The notes under the pieces are model-generated. The model did no database searches. It worked only from the letters and a program-made list of their open reading frames with translations, and was not told the DNA's origin. A stretch of 64,000 nt of DNA from Streptacidiphilus rugosus AM-16 (GTDB taxonomy: Bacteria > Actinomycetota > Actinomycetes > Streptomycetales > Streptomycetaceae): positions 806,001 through 870,000 of the forward strand of contig NZ_JQMJ01000004.1 in the NCBI RefSeq assembly GCF_000744655.1, in the 5' to 3' direction. Shown one piece after another: positions 33,715 to 42,869 of this stretch. A program made the position numbers and the translations under genes. Position 1 is the first letter of the stretch. Each line of letters begins with the position of its first letter.

Positions 33715-35128
33715 GACGCAAGCCGCTCACGCGTACCGCTATCTGCGCTCCTCCGTGCTGGACGACCGGCACGGGCACCTCGGGCTGGAAACCTCCGGCG
33801 GCGCCACGCCCTTCGGTGAGGTCGCCCATCCCCGCTTCTTCGAGGGGTGGCTGACGGCCCCTTCGGCCGCGGCCGCCGCGCTGCTGGCGGTCGCGGACGT
33901 GGCGGCCGCGCGCTACTACCAGCCGCAGCTGCGCGCCTCGCTGGATCCGGTGGTCACGGCCAACGGCGACCGGCTGCGTTTCGAGTCCTTCTCCGGGTGC
34001 GGCGGCGTCTACGCCCGGCTCGATGTCCTCGAAGCCGGCCTGGACGGCGGCGAGATCGGCCATGGCACGACCAACGTCGACGTCAACGTACCGCTGCGTG
34101 ACGCCCTGGGGCGTCTCGGCCCGGCCGAGCCGCTGCGGCTCGCGGTCGGCCCCGAGTCGCTGGAGGTCACCACGCTCGACGGCCCGTTGCTGGAGAAGAA
34201 GGTTCCGCTGCCGGACCGCTGGCTGCGCGGCTTCGCCGAGACGCAGGTGGTGGCCGCCGGGTTCGACCTGCGTGCCGAGCTGCCCGCCGCCGAGGCGGTG
34301 CGTTTCCTGCGCTCGCTGACGGCCGGGCCGGGAGGCCGCGCACGCGGTACGACCGGCGCGACGCAGTGGGTGGTCCCGGCGGGGCGGCTGCTGCGGCCGA
34401 CGAGCCGGCCCGTGTCCGGCGCCGTGTGCCTGCCGGGCGCGCAGCGGCTGGTCGCGCTGCAGCGGGTGCTGCGCCACGCCCGCACACTGCGGGTCTACGG
34501 GCCGCAGCTGACGGCCGGGGACACCCGGCCGACCAGCTCTGCCTGGGAGATCGGGCTGCCAGGCATGCGGCTGACGCTCACCTTGTCCCCCGACCCGGCA
34601 CGCGGCTTCTCCGGGGAGGGCGGGGTGCTCGATGCCCTCGCCGCGGCCGGCAGCGAGCAGGACGCGGAACTGATCGCGGTGCTGCTGGCCTGGGAGCCGC
34701 GCGTCGACGTGGCGGAGCTGGCCGAGGAGGCGGGCCTGTCGCCGCAGCGGGTCCGCGCTGCGCTGACACGGCTGGGCACTGCGGGACAGGTCGGTTACGA
34801 CACCGCCGAGGCGGCCTTCTTCCACCGTCAACTCCCCTACGACGCGGGCCGTGGCGAGTCCTGCAACCCTCGGCTGCGGGCCGCGCGGGCCCTGGTCGCC
34901 GCCGGAGCCGTCCGGCCGGAAGCGGACGGCAGCACCTTGGTCCTGGTGGAGGATCATGTGCAGCGGGTCCGGCGCGCTGCCGACGGCTCGCTGGGCTGCA
35001 CCTGCCTGTGGTGGGCCAGGTACCGGGGCGGGCGCGGGCCGTGCAAGCACGTACTGGCCGTGGGACTGGCAGCGGGGGCCGCTGCCTCGACCGTTGTGAA
35101 CGATGCGAAGGAGCTGGCTGCGCGATGA
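33713..35128 (+). CDS. SWIM zinc-finger protein
   Basis: 471 residues. The SWIM motif C-x-C-x(n)-C-x-H is near the C-terminus: GCTCLWWARYRGGRGPCKHV. The N-terminal about 330 residues are a conserved beta-rich region with internal helices, and an HTH-like segment precedes the finger (DVAELAEEAGLSPQRVRAAL). SWIM proteins of this type travel with large HEAT-like partners and often with MoxR/VWA genes; here only the partner at 35125 is adjacent, overlapping by 4 bases. Cytosolic; function unknown. Confidence 0.85.
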   Translation: MTQAAHAYRYLRSSVLDDRHGHLGLETSGGATPFGEVAHPRFFEGWLTAPSAAAAALLAVADVAAARYYQPQLRASLDPVVTANGDRLRFESFSGCGGVYARLDVLEAGLDGGEIGHGTTNVDVNVPLRDALGRLGPAEPLRLAVGPESLEVTTLDGPLLEKKVPLPDRWLRGFAETQVVAAGFDLRAELPAAEAVRFLRSLTAGPGGRARGTTGATQWVVPAGRLLRPTSRPVSGAVCLPGAQRLVALQRVLRHARTLRVYGPQLTAGDTRPTSSAWEIGLPGMRLTLTLSPDPARGFSGEGGVLDALAAAGSEQDAELIAVLLAWEPRVDVAELAEEAGLSPQRVRAALTRLGTAGQVGYDTAEAAFFHRQLPYDAGRGESCNPRLRAARALVAAGAVRPEADGSTLVLVEDHVQRVRRAADGSLGCTCLWWARYRGGRGPCKHVLAVGLAAGAAASTVVNDAKELAAR

Positions 35129-37698
35129 GCCTGCTGGACTGTGTGGACCTCGGCGACGTCGACGGTGTGAGGGCCGCGCTCGCCGGGCTCGGCCCGGCGG
35201 AGCGCCGCGCCCTGCTGCCCGAGCTCAAGCGCCGCCGCACGGCGTTCTCCGTCGCATGGTGGGAGCATTCCCACCACCACAAGCTGGCGCTGCTGGTGGC
35301 GGGGCTCGGCTGCAACACGGCGCCCTCCGCCGCGTTCTCCTGGGCGAGCGGGATCGGCTCCCCTGCCGGGATCGTGGTCTGGCAGGACGAGGCGGTCCTG
35401 GCCGTCGTCGACCAGCAGAGCGCTGAGTGGCAGGCCGAGGTCCTGCGCCGGATCGCCGACCGGCGGCCCTCCGCCTGGCTCGGCGACGAGTACCCGACGA
35501 TCGAGCGCCTTGCCCGCGCGACGGGCCTGCCGGTGCCGGTCACGGAGGGCGTGGTGCTGGCGTGGCAGCGCCACCACGACTGGCCCTACGCCACCACCGA
35601 ACAGCGCAGCGGGATGGTGCTGCGGTTGATCCAGGCCCCGTCGACGCCCGCGCTTGTCCTTGGCCTGTTCGAGGTTGTCGGAACGGGCGACCGGCTGGGC
35701 GAGGCGTGGCGTGGCGCGGTCCTGGGGCTGGTCGAGGCCGGGGTGGTCGAGCGTGGCGAGATACTCGACCGGTGCCTGGCCCGGTTGGCGCGCGGCGGAC
35801 GTCCTGGCGACCAGCGCGGTTTCCTGCGGCTGCTGGAGGAGCTCGCACCGACGGCGCAGGAGAGCGCCGCCCGGGTCCGGGCCTGGCTGTCGATGCTTGA
35901 CGGCCTGCCGACGGTGGCCGCGCACGCCCAGGCGCAGCTCGTCGAGCTCGACGCCGAGGGCCTGCTGGAGCCCGAGCATCTGGTGGAGGCCTCGGCCACG
36001 GTCTTCTTCCGCAGTGAGAAGAAGCTGGTGCGCGCCCAGCTGGCGTGGCTGGACCGGTCCGGGCGGCGGTCGCCGGAGTGGGCGGCGGTCGCTGTGCGCG
36101 GTGCGGTGGAGGCGTTCGGGCAGACCGACGCCGCGCTGCAGGAGCGGGCGTTCAAGGTGGCGGCGCGTCACCTCAGGGCGGCCGGGCCCACGTTGTTGTC
36201 CGAGCTGCAGGCAGCCACGGAACTGCTGGGCCCGGCCCAGGCCGCCCAGGCGGTGGCGCTCTTCGGTCTCGATGCCCAGGCAGCGGGGGATGAGGGCCCC
36301 TATGTCGAGCTGCTGCCGCCGCTCCCCCGACGGGTGCCGCTGGGCGGGCCCTTGGACGGACCTGTCGCGGTCGCCCAGGAGCTGGCCGCCGTACTGGCGG
36401 GCGACGACAGCGTCGCCGCGTTCGAGCGGACGCTCGACGGCTTGGTCCGCGAGTCCTATCGGGACGTCGAGGCACTACGGGTGGCGTTGAAGCCGGTGCT
36501 GGGCGGGCGTCACTGGGCCACCGAGCACAGCGTCTGGTCGCTGCCGCACACCTGGATGGGGCTCGTGGCCGCCGCGGCGTTCGGCGAGGTCCCGGCGGTG
36601 GAGGCTGACGCCATCCTGCAGGGGCAGGGGCCCCTGCGGGCGGACAACCAGGAGCGGTTCCGCGCCGTGGCGGCCGCCCGACTGGAGGAGGCCGCCGCGC
36701 TGGTCGTGTTCGGACGTGCGCCCTTCCTCCTTGCCACGCCCAGCTACGTCGACGGTGCCCTGGAGGCGTCTACGCTGGTGGAGCGGCTCGCCGCCGTGGA
36801 GGCGACGGACGGACAGGTGGGCGCGGTGGACTTCGGTCAGGCGCTGCTCCGTGTCCTGCCGACCGCCGACCCGGCGGTGCTCGCCGCCGCCGCGCGGCTC
36901 CGCTCGGTGAAGGGCCAACAGCTCGCGAGGTGGCTCACCGAGGGTGGCCTGCCCGGCCAGCCCACCGAGCGCCGGCCGGCTCAGGGCCTGTTGCGTCCGA
37001 TGGTCACCCAGCCCGGGCCGGCACCGGAGCAGGAGGACCTCCTCCATCCGGTTCTGCGCCGGGTGCTCGGGTCCCTGGTGGATCGGGAGGGGCGCGCGAT
37101 CTACGCCATCGGGGACATCGTCACGCCCGCCGCGCTTGCGGTGCTGCCGTGCCACCGTGAGGAGTTGGCGGCCCGGCTCGGCAACGCGATCGTGGACAAC
37201 GCCCGGGCCGACGTCAAGGGCAGAGCGCTGTTGCTGCCGCAGTTGGTCGAGGCGGGCGGCCCGGCCGGCCCCGCGGTCCACCTGGCGGTGGCGTGCACGC
37301 TCGGCGCGCCGTCGGCGGATTACCGCACCGCGGCTGTGGACGCGCTACTGCTGCTCGCCGCCCAGCGCGCATTGGACCCGGCGCGACTCGGTGCTGACCT
37401 GGCCGACGCGGTCCGCTGCGGCGACGCCCCGTTGAACCGGGTGCCGCTCACCCTCCGGCAGGCCGCCGAGTCCGGCGCCTACGGGACGGTCTGGTCGGTG
37501 CTCCGCGGCGCGCTGCCGGGGCTGCTCACGCCGGAGCCGATACGCGGCGTTCCGGAGCTGCTGTCCATCGCCGCCGACTGCGCCGCCCGCAGCGGCGCGA
37601 CAGGCACGCTGCCGGAGGTCGAGGCGCTCGCCGCGCAGCGCGGCTCCTCCCGCCTGCTCAAGGAGGCCCGAGCACTGCACGCCGTGCTCGCGGGCTGA
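35125..37698 (+). CDS. Large HEAT-like protein, DUF6493-type
   Basis: 857 residues from ATG 35125 (ATGA overlap with the SWIM gene). The sequence is an array of paired helices with many Ala/Leu repeats, typical of HEAT-like solenoids. The opening (DVDGVRAALAGLGPAERRAL, then RRRTAFSVAWWE) and the C-terminal block resemble DUF6493/DUF5691-type proteins paired with SWIM proteins in actinomycetes. No catalytic motif or membrane segment. Probably a scaffold working with the SWIM protein. Confidence 0.75.
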   Translation: MSLLDCVDLGDVDGVRAALAGLGPAERRALLPELKRRRTAFSVAWWEHSHHHKLALLVAGLGCNTAPSAAFSWASGIGSPAGIVVWQDEAVLAVVDQQSAEWQAEVLRRIADRRPSAWLGDEYPTIERLARATGLPVPVTEGVVLAWQRHHDWPYATTEQRSGMVLRLIQAPSTPALVLGLFEVVGTGDRLGEAWRGAVLGLVEAGVVERGEILDRCLARLARGGRPGDQRGFLRLLEELAPTAQESAARVRAWLSMLDGLPTVAAHAQAQLVELDAEGLLEPEHLVEASATVFFRSEKKLVRAQLAWLDRSGRRSPEWAAVAVRGAVEAFGQTDAALQERAFKVAARHLRAAGPTLLSELQAATELLGPAQAAQAVALFGLDAQAAGDEGPYVELLPPLPRRVPLGGPLDGPVAVAQELAAVLAGDDSVAAFERTLDGLVRESYRDVEALRVALKPVLGGRHWATEHSVWSLPHTWMGLVAAAAFGEVPAVEADAILQGQGPLRADNQERFRAVAAARLEEAAALVVFGRAPFLLATPSYVDGALEASTLVERLAAVEATDGQVGAVDFGQALLRVLPTADPAVLAAAARLRSVKGQQLARWLTEGGLPGQPTERRPAQGLLRPMVTQPGPAPEQEDLLHPVLRRVLGSLVDREGRAIYAIGDIVTPAALAVLPCHREELAARLGNAIVDNARADVKGRALLLPQLVEAGGPAGPAVHLAVACTLGAPSADYRTAAVDALLLLAAQRALDPARLGADLADAVRCGDAPLNRVPLTLRQAAESGAYGTVWSVLRGALPGLLTPEPIRGVPELLSIAADCAARSGATGTLPEVEALAAQRGSSRLLKEARALHAVLAG

Positions 37699-37820
37699 GA
37701 CGCACCCTAACCTGCCAACGCGCTGACGCGTTCAGCACGGAATCCGCAGGGGTTGCGCTCTGTTTCAGCGCGTCCGCCGGGCAGTCGAGTGGGGACGGCG
37801 CGGTGCGGAGAGCGCGCGAA

Positions 37821-37847
37821 GGGCCCGGCGGCGCAGGCGCCGGGCCC
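37821..37847. terminator. Bidirectional hairpin terminator
   Basis: GGGCCCGGCG and CGCCGGGCCC form a perfect 10-base stem with a GCGCAGG loop, between the convergent DUF6493-type gene (stop 37698) and the minus-strand gene ending at 37863. It can serve both strands. Confidence 0.8.
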
Positions 37848-37862
37848 TGCTGAAGCGGCCGC

Positions 37863-38414
37863 TCAGATCTCGAACCAGAGGCTGAAGACGTGGAGCCCCG
37901 GATTGAACGGAAGCCGGACGGACGCCACGATGAACGGCGCGGGCAGCGGCCGGCGGCTGCGCCACAGCTTGGGTCGGGGGCCCTTGATGTCGATCCCTTC
38001 GATGCGGAGGGTGTCCGCCTCGGCGGCGATCTCCTCACCGAAGGCGGGGCCGCCCGCGAGGAAGTCGCTCAGCGCCAGGGGCACCCGCTGCTCCCTTGCC
38101 CCCTCCGGGCCCAGCAGCGTGAGTTCGTCACGGAGCGAGCCGCCGGTTCCGGCACCGACGACGCCCACTGCGCGCACCGGAGCGGGCGGCGCGACGAGGA
38201 ACTGCTGCCCCTGGCACTCGACGTTGTCGGCGCCACCCGCGCCCCAGCGCCCGGGGAGCCCGCCGATCTGGTCGGCCAGGGCGGCGAAGTCCTCTGCCGG
38301 CAGCCACTTGCCGAACCCGTCGAAGCCCCCGCCGAGCAGCTGCGCGCCCGGACCGGCACAGGCGGCGTTGGTGCGGTGGCCGCTGAGGTCCACCTGGAAC
38401 CGTCCCGGGTTCAC
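37863..38414 (-). CDS. Hypothetical beta-sandwich protein (183 aa) in biosynthetic operon
   Basis: GTG 38414 overlaps the BtrH-like stop (GTGA). The protein is beta-rich (GRFQVDLSGHRTNAACAG, then QQFLVAPPAPVRAVGVVGAG and REQRVPLALSDFLAG), with a strand order and an L-S-D-F element like discoidin/NPCBM-type carbohydrate-binding sandwiches, though without signal peptide. I cannot name the family. Coupling to the acyltransferase suggests a structural or binding role in the same pathway. Confidence 0.55.
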   Translation of the reverse strand: MNPGRFQVDLSGHRTNAACAGPGAQLLGGGFDGFGKWLPAEDFAALADQIGGLPGRWGAGGADNVECQGQQFLVAPPAPVRAVGVVGAGTGGSLRDELTLLGPEGAREQRVPLALSDFLAGGPAFGEEIAAEADTLRIEGIDIKGPRPKLWRSRRPLPAPFIVASVRLPFNPGLHVFSLWFEI

Positions 38415-39427
38415 CTGGAGCACCCCCCGGCCTGCCCGGAAGGGCGCAGGCGGGCCGCGGCCTTCTCGAGGAGCTCGCCGATCCGCGTCAGTCGCAGGGT
38501 GATCTCCTCGCGGTAGCCACCCTGCTGTTCGGGTCCGCTCATCCCGGCCCGCGTCAGCAGCGTCCTGACAGCGAGCCAGTCGTGTGCCGCCCGTTCCACG
38601 AGGTCGGCCGCCCCGTCCAGACGTGCCTTCTCCGGCACCGGCACGCAGCGCAGGTAGCGGGCGAACCAGCGCAGCCGGTGGTGATAGCCCCACAGACCGA
38701 GCATCAGCGAGACGGCCTGTTGACGCTCCGCCTGGCCGACGCCCTCCTGGTCGACTCGCGCGAGCAGCGGCATCCGCATGAGTACCTGGTCCAGCCGCCG
38801 GGCGAGCGAGGCTGCCAGCGCGGTCCCGCTGAGCTCTGGTCCGATTGGTCCGGCGAGCGAGTCCGCGTGCAGCGGCATCCGCGCGGCGTGGTCCTCTCCC
38901 TCGGCGGTGAGCGTCGGAGCCCACGCCGTGACGTGCAGCACCGACTGGCTGAGCGGCCCGGCGAACAGCGCCGCGTCGAGCGCCGCCAGCGGCGTTCGCC
39001 CGTCGTGCAGGGTCGCGTCCATGGGGTCGGTCAGCCGGACCGACCCGTCGGCAGGGTCGTAGTCACGCAGCAGCACGGCGTGCAGGGCGTGGTTGCGTCC
39101 GCGGTCCATCCAGTAGTGGTCGAGCGCGTAGGTGTCCGCGACAGCGATCAACGGGGTCCCCCGCCGCAGCAGTTCGTGCAGCGCGGCTGCCCCGGCCTCG
39201 GTACGCAGGTCCGTCTCGGCGACCAGGTGGCCGCGGATGTGGAGAGAGTCGGACAGGGCGGTGGCGATGTGGTCGAATACGGGGCCGTCGGGGCTGTCCG
39301 CGGCCTCGGTCGTGGCCGAGTCGCCCAGAACCAGAGCCGGATCCTGCTCCGGGAACCGGTCGAGCAGCATGGTGCCCAGCGTCGCGTGGAAGCAGCACGG
39401 ATCGGTAAGGGCCGTCGCCACGGTCAT
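38411..39427 (-). CDS. BtrH-like acyltransferase
   Basis: 338 residues. The N-terminal half matches the BtrH_N fold (papain/C39-like): a conserved Cys-His block at CCFHATLGTMLLDRFPE and a His-Asp region YWMDRGRNHALHAVLLRDYD, giving Cys, His and Asp of a transacylase triad. BtrH of butirosin synthesis moves an acyl group from a carrier protein onto an aminoglycoside. By analogy this protein would off-load the product built on the PCP encoded at 40618. The C-terminal half is helical. It starts 30 bases after the dehydrogenase. Confidence 0.75.
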   Translation of the reverse strand: MTVATALTDPCCFHATLGTMLLDRFPEQDPALVLGDSATTEAADSPDGPVFDHIATALSDSLHIRGHLVAETDLRTEAGAAALHELLRRGTPLIAVADTYALDHYWMDRGRNHALHAVLLRDYDPADGSVRLTDPMDATLHDGRTPLAALDAALFAGPLSQSVLHVTAWAPTLTAEGEDHAARMPLHADSLAGPIGPELSGTALAASLARRLDQVLMRMPLLARVDQEGVGQAERQQAVSLMLGLWGYHHRLRWFARYLRCVPVPEKARLDGAADLVERAAHDWLAVRTLLTRAGMSGPEQQGGYREEITLRLTRIGELLEKAAARLRPSGQAGGCSR

Positions 39428-39457
39428 CGGCGGTTCACTTCTCTCTCCTCATCTCGC

Positions 39458-40621
39458 TCAGCGGCCGAGAGAACGGCCGACGAGCTCCTTCATGACCTCG
39501 TTGGTGCCGCCGTAGATCGGCATCATCCGGGTGTCCAGACAGGCGCGGGCAGCACGGCTGTCCTGGTCGGGACCGTCGGCGGCGAGCAGTTCCAGGCACC
39601 GGTCGACGACGCGCCGCTGCAGGTCCGTGGTCCACCACTTGGCCTGCGCCGCGGCGACCGCCCCCGACGCGACGGTGTGCACGCCCTCCACCTGGTCCAG
39701 GACACAGCGGTCGAGGTAGGCGCGGGCCACCTCCAGCTCGGTGGCCAGCTCGGCCAGCACGAACCGGGCCGCCTGCGGGTCCTCACCGCCGTGCCGCGCA
39801 CCGGAGCGGGCGGCCGCGCGGCGCTCCAGCGTGTCGGCGAAGACCGCCTCGGCGCCGGCGACGGCCGCCACCGCGATGCTGAGCCGCTCCCGCGCCAGGT
39901 TGCCGGTCAACTGGCCCAGTCCGTGGCCCTCCTGACCGAGCAGGTGGTCCGCGGGGACCCGGACGTCGTCCAGCCCGATCTCGACGACGTCCGTCAGCGC
40001 GGAGCCGAGGGTCCGCATCGGCCGGCCCCGACGGAGTCCGGGCGTGCCGCCCTCGACCACGAAGAGGCTGACCCCACCGCCCCGAGGGACCCGGGCCCGA
40101 TCGGTCACGGCCGCGACGACGATCAGGTCGGCGTGACTGCCGTTGCTGACGAAGGTCTTGGTTCCCCTGAGTACGTAGTGGGAGCGGTCCCGAACGGCGG
40201 TGGTGCGCATCGCCCGCAGGTCGCTCCCGCAGTCCGGCTCGCTCATCGCGATCGCGACGAGCAGTTCCCCGGCGCAGAAGCCGGGCAGCCACCGCCGGCG
40301 CTGGGCGGTGTCGGTGAGCGCGGTGAGGTAGGGGGCGACGACGTCGTTGTGCAGCGCGATGCCGACTCCGGCTACGCCCGCGCGGACCAGTTCGGTGCCG
40401 AGCAGGAAGTGGTAGCGCAGGTCCGTCAGACCTCTTCCGCCCCAGGTCCGCGAGACGTCGAGCCCGAGGAGGCCCGCTGCGCCGGCCTTGCGCCACAGGG
40501 CGCGGTCCACCGTGCCCTCGCGCTCCCAGCGGGTGTAGTACGGGGTGATCTCGGCGGCGATGAAGGCCTTGGCCTCCGCCCGGAAGGCGTGGTGTTCCGG
40601 CGTCAGGTGGGCCCGTCTCAC
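39458..40621 (-). CDS. Acyl-CoA dehydrogenase-family enzyme
   Basis: 387 residues. Family blocks: AIAMSEPDCGSDLRAMRTTA (FAD/substrate region), RGTKTFVSNGSHADLIVVAA, and the C-terminal RMMPIYGGTNEVMKELVGR, where Y-G-G-T-N-E matches the conserved ending; the catalytic Glu of medium-chain enzymes cannot be fixed by eye. GTG 40621 overlaps the stop of the A-PCP gene, so they are co-translated. Such enzymes can desaturate acyl or aminoacyl groups on carrier proteins, as PltE/RedW do for prolyl-PCP. Confidence 0.88.
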   Translation of the reverse strand: MRRAHLTPEHHAFRAEAKAFIAAEITPYYTRWEREGTVDRALWRKAGAAGLLGLDVSRTWGGRGLTDLRYHFLLGTELVRAGVAGVGIALHNDVVAPYLTALTDTAQRRRWLPGFCAGELLVAIAMSEPDCGSDLRAMRTTAVRDRSHYVLRGTKTFVSNGSHADLIVVAAVTDRARVPRGGGVSLFVVEGGTPGLRRGRPMRTLGSALTDVVEIGLDDVRVPADHLLGQEGHGLGQLTGNLARERLSIAVAAVAGAEAVFADTLERRAAARSGARHGGEDPQAARFVLAELATELEVARAYLDRCVLDQVEGVHTVASGAVAAAQAKWWTTDLQRRVVDRCLELLAADGPDQDSRAARACLDTRMMPIYGGTNEVMKELVGRSLGR

Positions 40622-42447
40622 CGCGCGTCCGCCAGCAGCAGCCCGCGCAGCGCCTCGGCCAGCTCGGCCACCGTCTCGGCATCGTAGACGAGGCTCGCTG
40701 GCACCTCGAGGTGCCAGCGCTCCCCCAGCCGGGCGACGAGCTGCATCACCGTCAGGGAGTGCGCCCCGAGGGCGAAGAGGTCGTCGCCCGGCGCCACCGG
40801 AACCCCCAGGACCTCTGTGCACAGCTCGCACAGAGCGGCTCCCAGGGACGGCTCCTGGCGACCGGCCGGGGCGAGCCCGCCGCCCGCCGCGGGCCGTGCG
40901 TCCACGGTGGGTCCCAGTTCGGCCGCCCGAGCGCCGAGGGCAGCGCGGTCGACCTTTCCGTGTACCGTCAGCGGGAGCTCCGTCACCGCCACGACGACGC
41001 TCGGGACGAGGGTCTCCGGTACCAGGGCCGCCATGCCGGCCCGCACCCGCGCCGGGCTCAACACGCCGACCGGGACGACGAAGGCGATCAGCGTGTCGTC
41101 GTGGACCACCGCCGCCGCGTCCGCGACGTCCGGCAGTTCCGCCAATCGGGCCTCGACCTCGCCCGGTTCGATCCGCTGCCCGCGCAGCTTCACCTGGTCG
41201 TCGTCGCGCCCGAGATACTCCAGTGTGCCGTCGGGGCGCAGCCTGCACCGGTCGCCGGTGCGGTAGCAGCGCGCGGCCGGGTCACCCGGCTCGTCCAGGA
41301 ACCGCTCGGCGGTCAGATCGGGCCGATGGAGGTAGCCGAGGGCCACCCCCGCGCCCGCAAGATACAGTTCTCCCGGCTCGCCGGGTGGCACGGGGCGACG
41401 CAGGTCGTCGAGGAGGTAGGCGCGGGTGTTGGCGATCGGCCGGCCGATCGATGTCGAGGCCGCTTCCTGCGGGACCTGCCACAGCGTCGAAAGCACCGTC
41501 GTCTCCGTCGGGCCGTAGCCGTTGACCAGGCCGCCGACACGCGCAAGCAGGCGTTGCGCGAGAGCCGGGGTCAGCGCCTCGCCACCGGTCATGGCCAGCA
41601 TCGCCGGCCTGTCGAACCCGGCGTCCAGCAGTGCCCTCCACTGCGACGGCACCGCCTGCATACGGTCCACCTCGTGTGCGTCCAGCAGCCGGACGAGTGC
41701 GGCGGCGTCCCTCAGCTCGGCCTCCGTGGGGATGACCAGTCGGGCGCCGCTGACGAGCGGCACCCAGATCTCCCCGAGTGAGATGTCGAAGGTCGTCGGG
41801 GCCATGGTGGCCCAGCGGGCGTCCGGTGTGCTCCGCAGCGCATCGGCGAGTTCCAGGACCACGTTGAGCAGTGCCCGGTGGCCGCCCAGGACGCCCTTGG
41901 GCCGGCCGGTCGAGCCGGAGGTGTAGAGGACGTACGCGCGGCTGTGCGCGGTCACCGGCGCGCGGCGGGGCAGCGGCTCGACAGACGCCTCGCCGAGGTC
42001 GTCGGCGTCGTACACGACCACCGTCGCACCGACGGCGGGCAGCCCGGCAGCCGCATTCGCGTCGGTCACGACCGCGCGGGCCGCCGAGTCGTCCAGGAGA
42101 CAGGCGATCCGGTCCTCAGGGTGACGCAGATCGAGAGGCAGGACCACGGCGTCGAGTTTCCATGCGGCGACCATGCCGACCACCGCCGCGAACGAGCGGG
42201 CGGTGGCCACCGCCACCACGTCGCCGGGACGCACGCCCGCGTCGCGCAGGCGTGCGGCCAGGCATGTCGCTGCCCGGTCGAGCCGGCCGTAGCTGCGTTC
42301 CTCTCCCCGGCAGACCAGCGCGACGGCGTCCGGTGCGGTCCGGGCCCGGGCCTCGAACAGATCCAGCACGCCTCCGTCGGGCATCGAGCGTTCACGCCCG
42401 ATGAGTGCGGGCGAGAGACCCGCAGATGTGGTCGCCGCGATCGACAT
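40618..42447 (-). CDS. NRPS-like adenylation + carrier (A-PCP) didomain protein
   Basis: 609 residues. The adenylation domain (about 15-500) has core motifs YVLYTSGSTGRPKG (A3), TFDISLGEIW (A4), NGYGPTETTV (A5), ARCYRTGDRCRLRPDGTLEY (A7/A8) and LPLTVHGKVDRAAL (A10). A carrier domain (about 525-605) ends it with DDLFALGAHSLTVMQ, the Ser being the phosphopantetheine site. The Asp of FDIS, which binds the substrate amine in amino-acid-activating domains, is kept; the rest of my hand-read pocket (D-I-G-A-M-G-G-V-L-K) matches no substrate I know. No condensation domain. ATG 42447 after GGGGGACAC. Confidence 0.9.
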   Translation of the reverse strand: MSIAATTSAGLSPALIGRERSMPDGGVLDLFEARARTAPDAVALVCRGEERSYGRLDRAATCLAARLRDAGVRPGDVVAVATARSFAAVVGMVAAWKLDAVVLPLDLRHPEDRIACLLDDSAARAVVTDANAAAGLPAVGATVVVYDADDLGEASVEPLPRRAPVTAHSRAYVLYTSGSTGRPKGVLGGHRALLNVVLELADALRSTPDARWATMAPTTFDISLGEIWVPLVSGARLVIPTEAELRDAAALVRLLDAHEVDRMQAVPSQWRALLDAGFDRPAMLAMTGGEALTPALAQRLLARVGGLVNGYGPTETTVLSTLWQVPQEAASTSIGRPIANTRAYLLDDLRRPVPPGEPGELYLAGAGVALGYLHRPDLTAERFLDEPGDPAARCYRTGDRCRLRPDGTLEYLGRDDDQVKLRGQRIEPGEVEARLAELPDVADAAAVVHDDTLIAFVVPVGVLSPARVRAGMAALVPETLVPSVVVAVTELPLTVHGKVDRAALGARAAELGPTVDARPAAGGGLAPAGRQEPSLGAALCELCTEVLGVPVAPGDDLFALGAHSLTVMQLVARLGERWHLEVPASLVYDAETVAELAEALRGLLLADAR

Positions 42448-42539
42448 GTGTCCCCCTGGTCCGTGCGTCCCCGTCAGCCACCGACCGAGCGGACCGGCGC
42501 TGCGGCACAGGAACGTAGCAGCGCCGACGTCACATTGGA

Positions 42540-42572
42540 AACTTCTTTCTGCAACTTTTCGCAACTTCTTTC
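42540..42572 (-). promoter_or_regulatory. Three phased direct repeats upstream of A-PCP gene
   Basis: On the minus strand GAAAGAAGTT, GAAAAGTT and GAAAGAAGTT start at 42572, 42560 and 42549, i.e. 12 and 11 bases apart, in an AT-rich patch about 100 bases before the A-PCP start. Direct repeats with 11-base spacing are the usual layout of SARP-type activator sites near -35. No SARP gene is in the window, so this is only a candidate. Confidence 0.45.
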
Positions 42573-42599
42573 ATGTGCGAGCATCCCGTTGAGGCAACG

Positions 42600-42869
42600 T
42601 CAGACATTGGCAACCGCCCCGGTTTCGCTGGGCACGCCATCACCAGGCCGCGTCACGGGGCACCCGATAAGCGGTGTGCCCCAGGGAGGTGTTCGCGGGT
42701 TCCGGGCCGTTCCCCTCCGCGCGGCTCCCACGCTGCCGGAGATGGTGAACCCAGAGATCCGGAACGGATCGCCGCGCGCGGCACGGAGCCGGTCGGGCTG
42801 GAAGGACAGCTGGTCAGGCAGCTGGACCCGGTTCGAGCCGAGCAGGACGTGGGTGTCGATGGGGGTCAT
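42600..42869 (-). CDS. Hypothetical protein (89 aa), possibly truncated
   Basis: ATG 42869 overlaps the stop of the 42866 barrel gene (ATGA), with GAGAGGGGCC as ribosome site. The first 45 residues look structured (THVLLGSNRVQLPDQLSFQP, DPFRISGFTISGS); the rest is Arg/Pro/Gly-rich and may be a shifted frame. Could be the start of a decayed enzyme or a small protein of the operon. No family recognised. Confidence 0.4.
   Translation of the reverse strand: MTPIDTHVLLGSNRVQLPDQLSFQPDRLRAARGDPFRISGFTISGSVGAARRGTARNPRTPPWGTPLIGCPVTRPGDGVPSETGAVANV

Noticed and set aside
38582..40687. 701-residue plus-strand open frame opposite BtrH-like and dehydrogenase genes
   Set aside because: Antisense shadow crossing two real genes.
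40618..42447. Assigning proline or glycine to the adenylation domain from its pocket residues
   Set aside because: The hand-read code D-I-G-A-M-G-G-V-L-K matches no code I know well enough; only the conserved Asp is informative.
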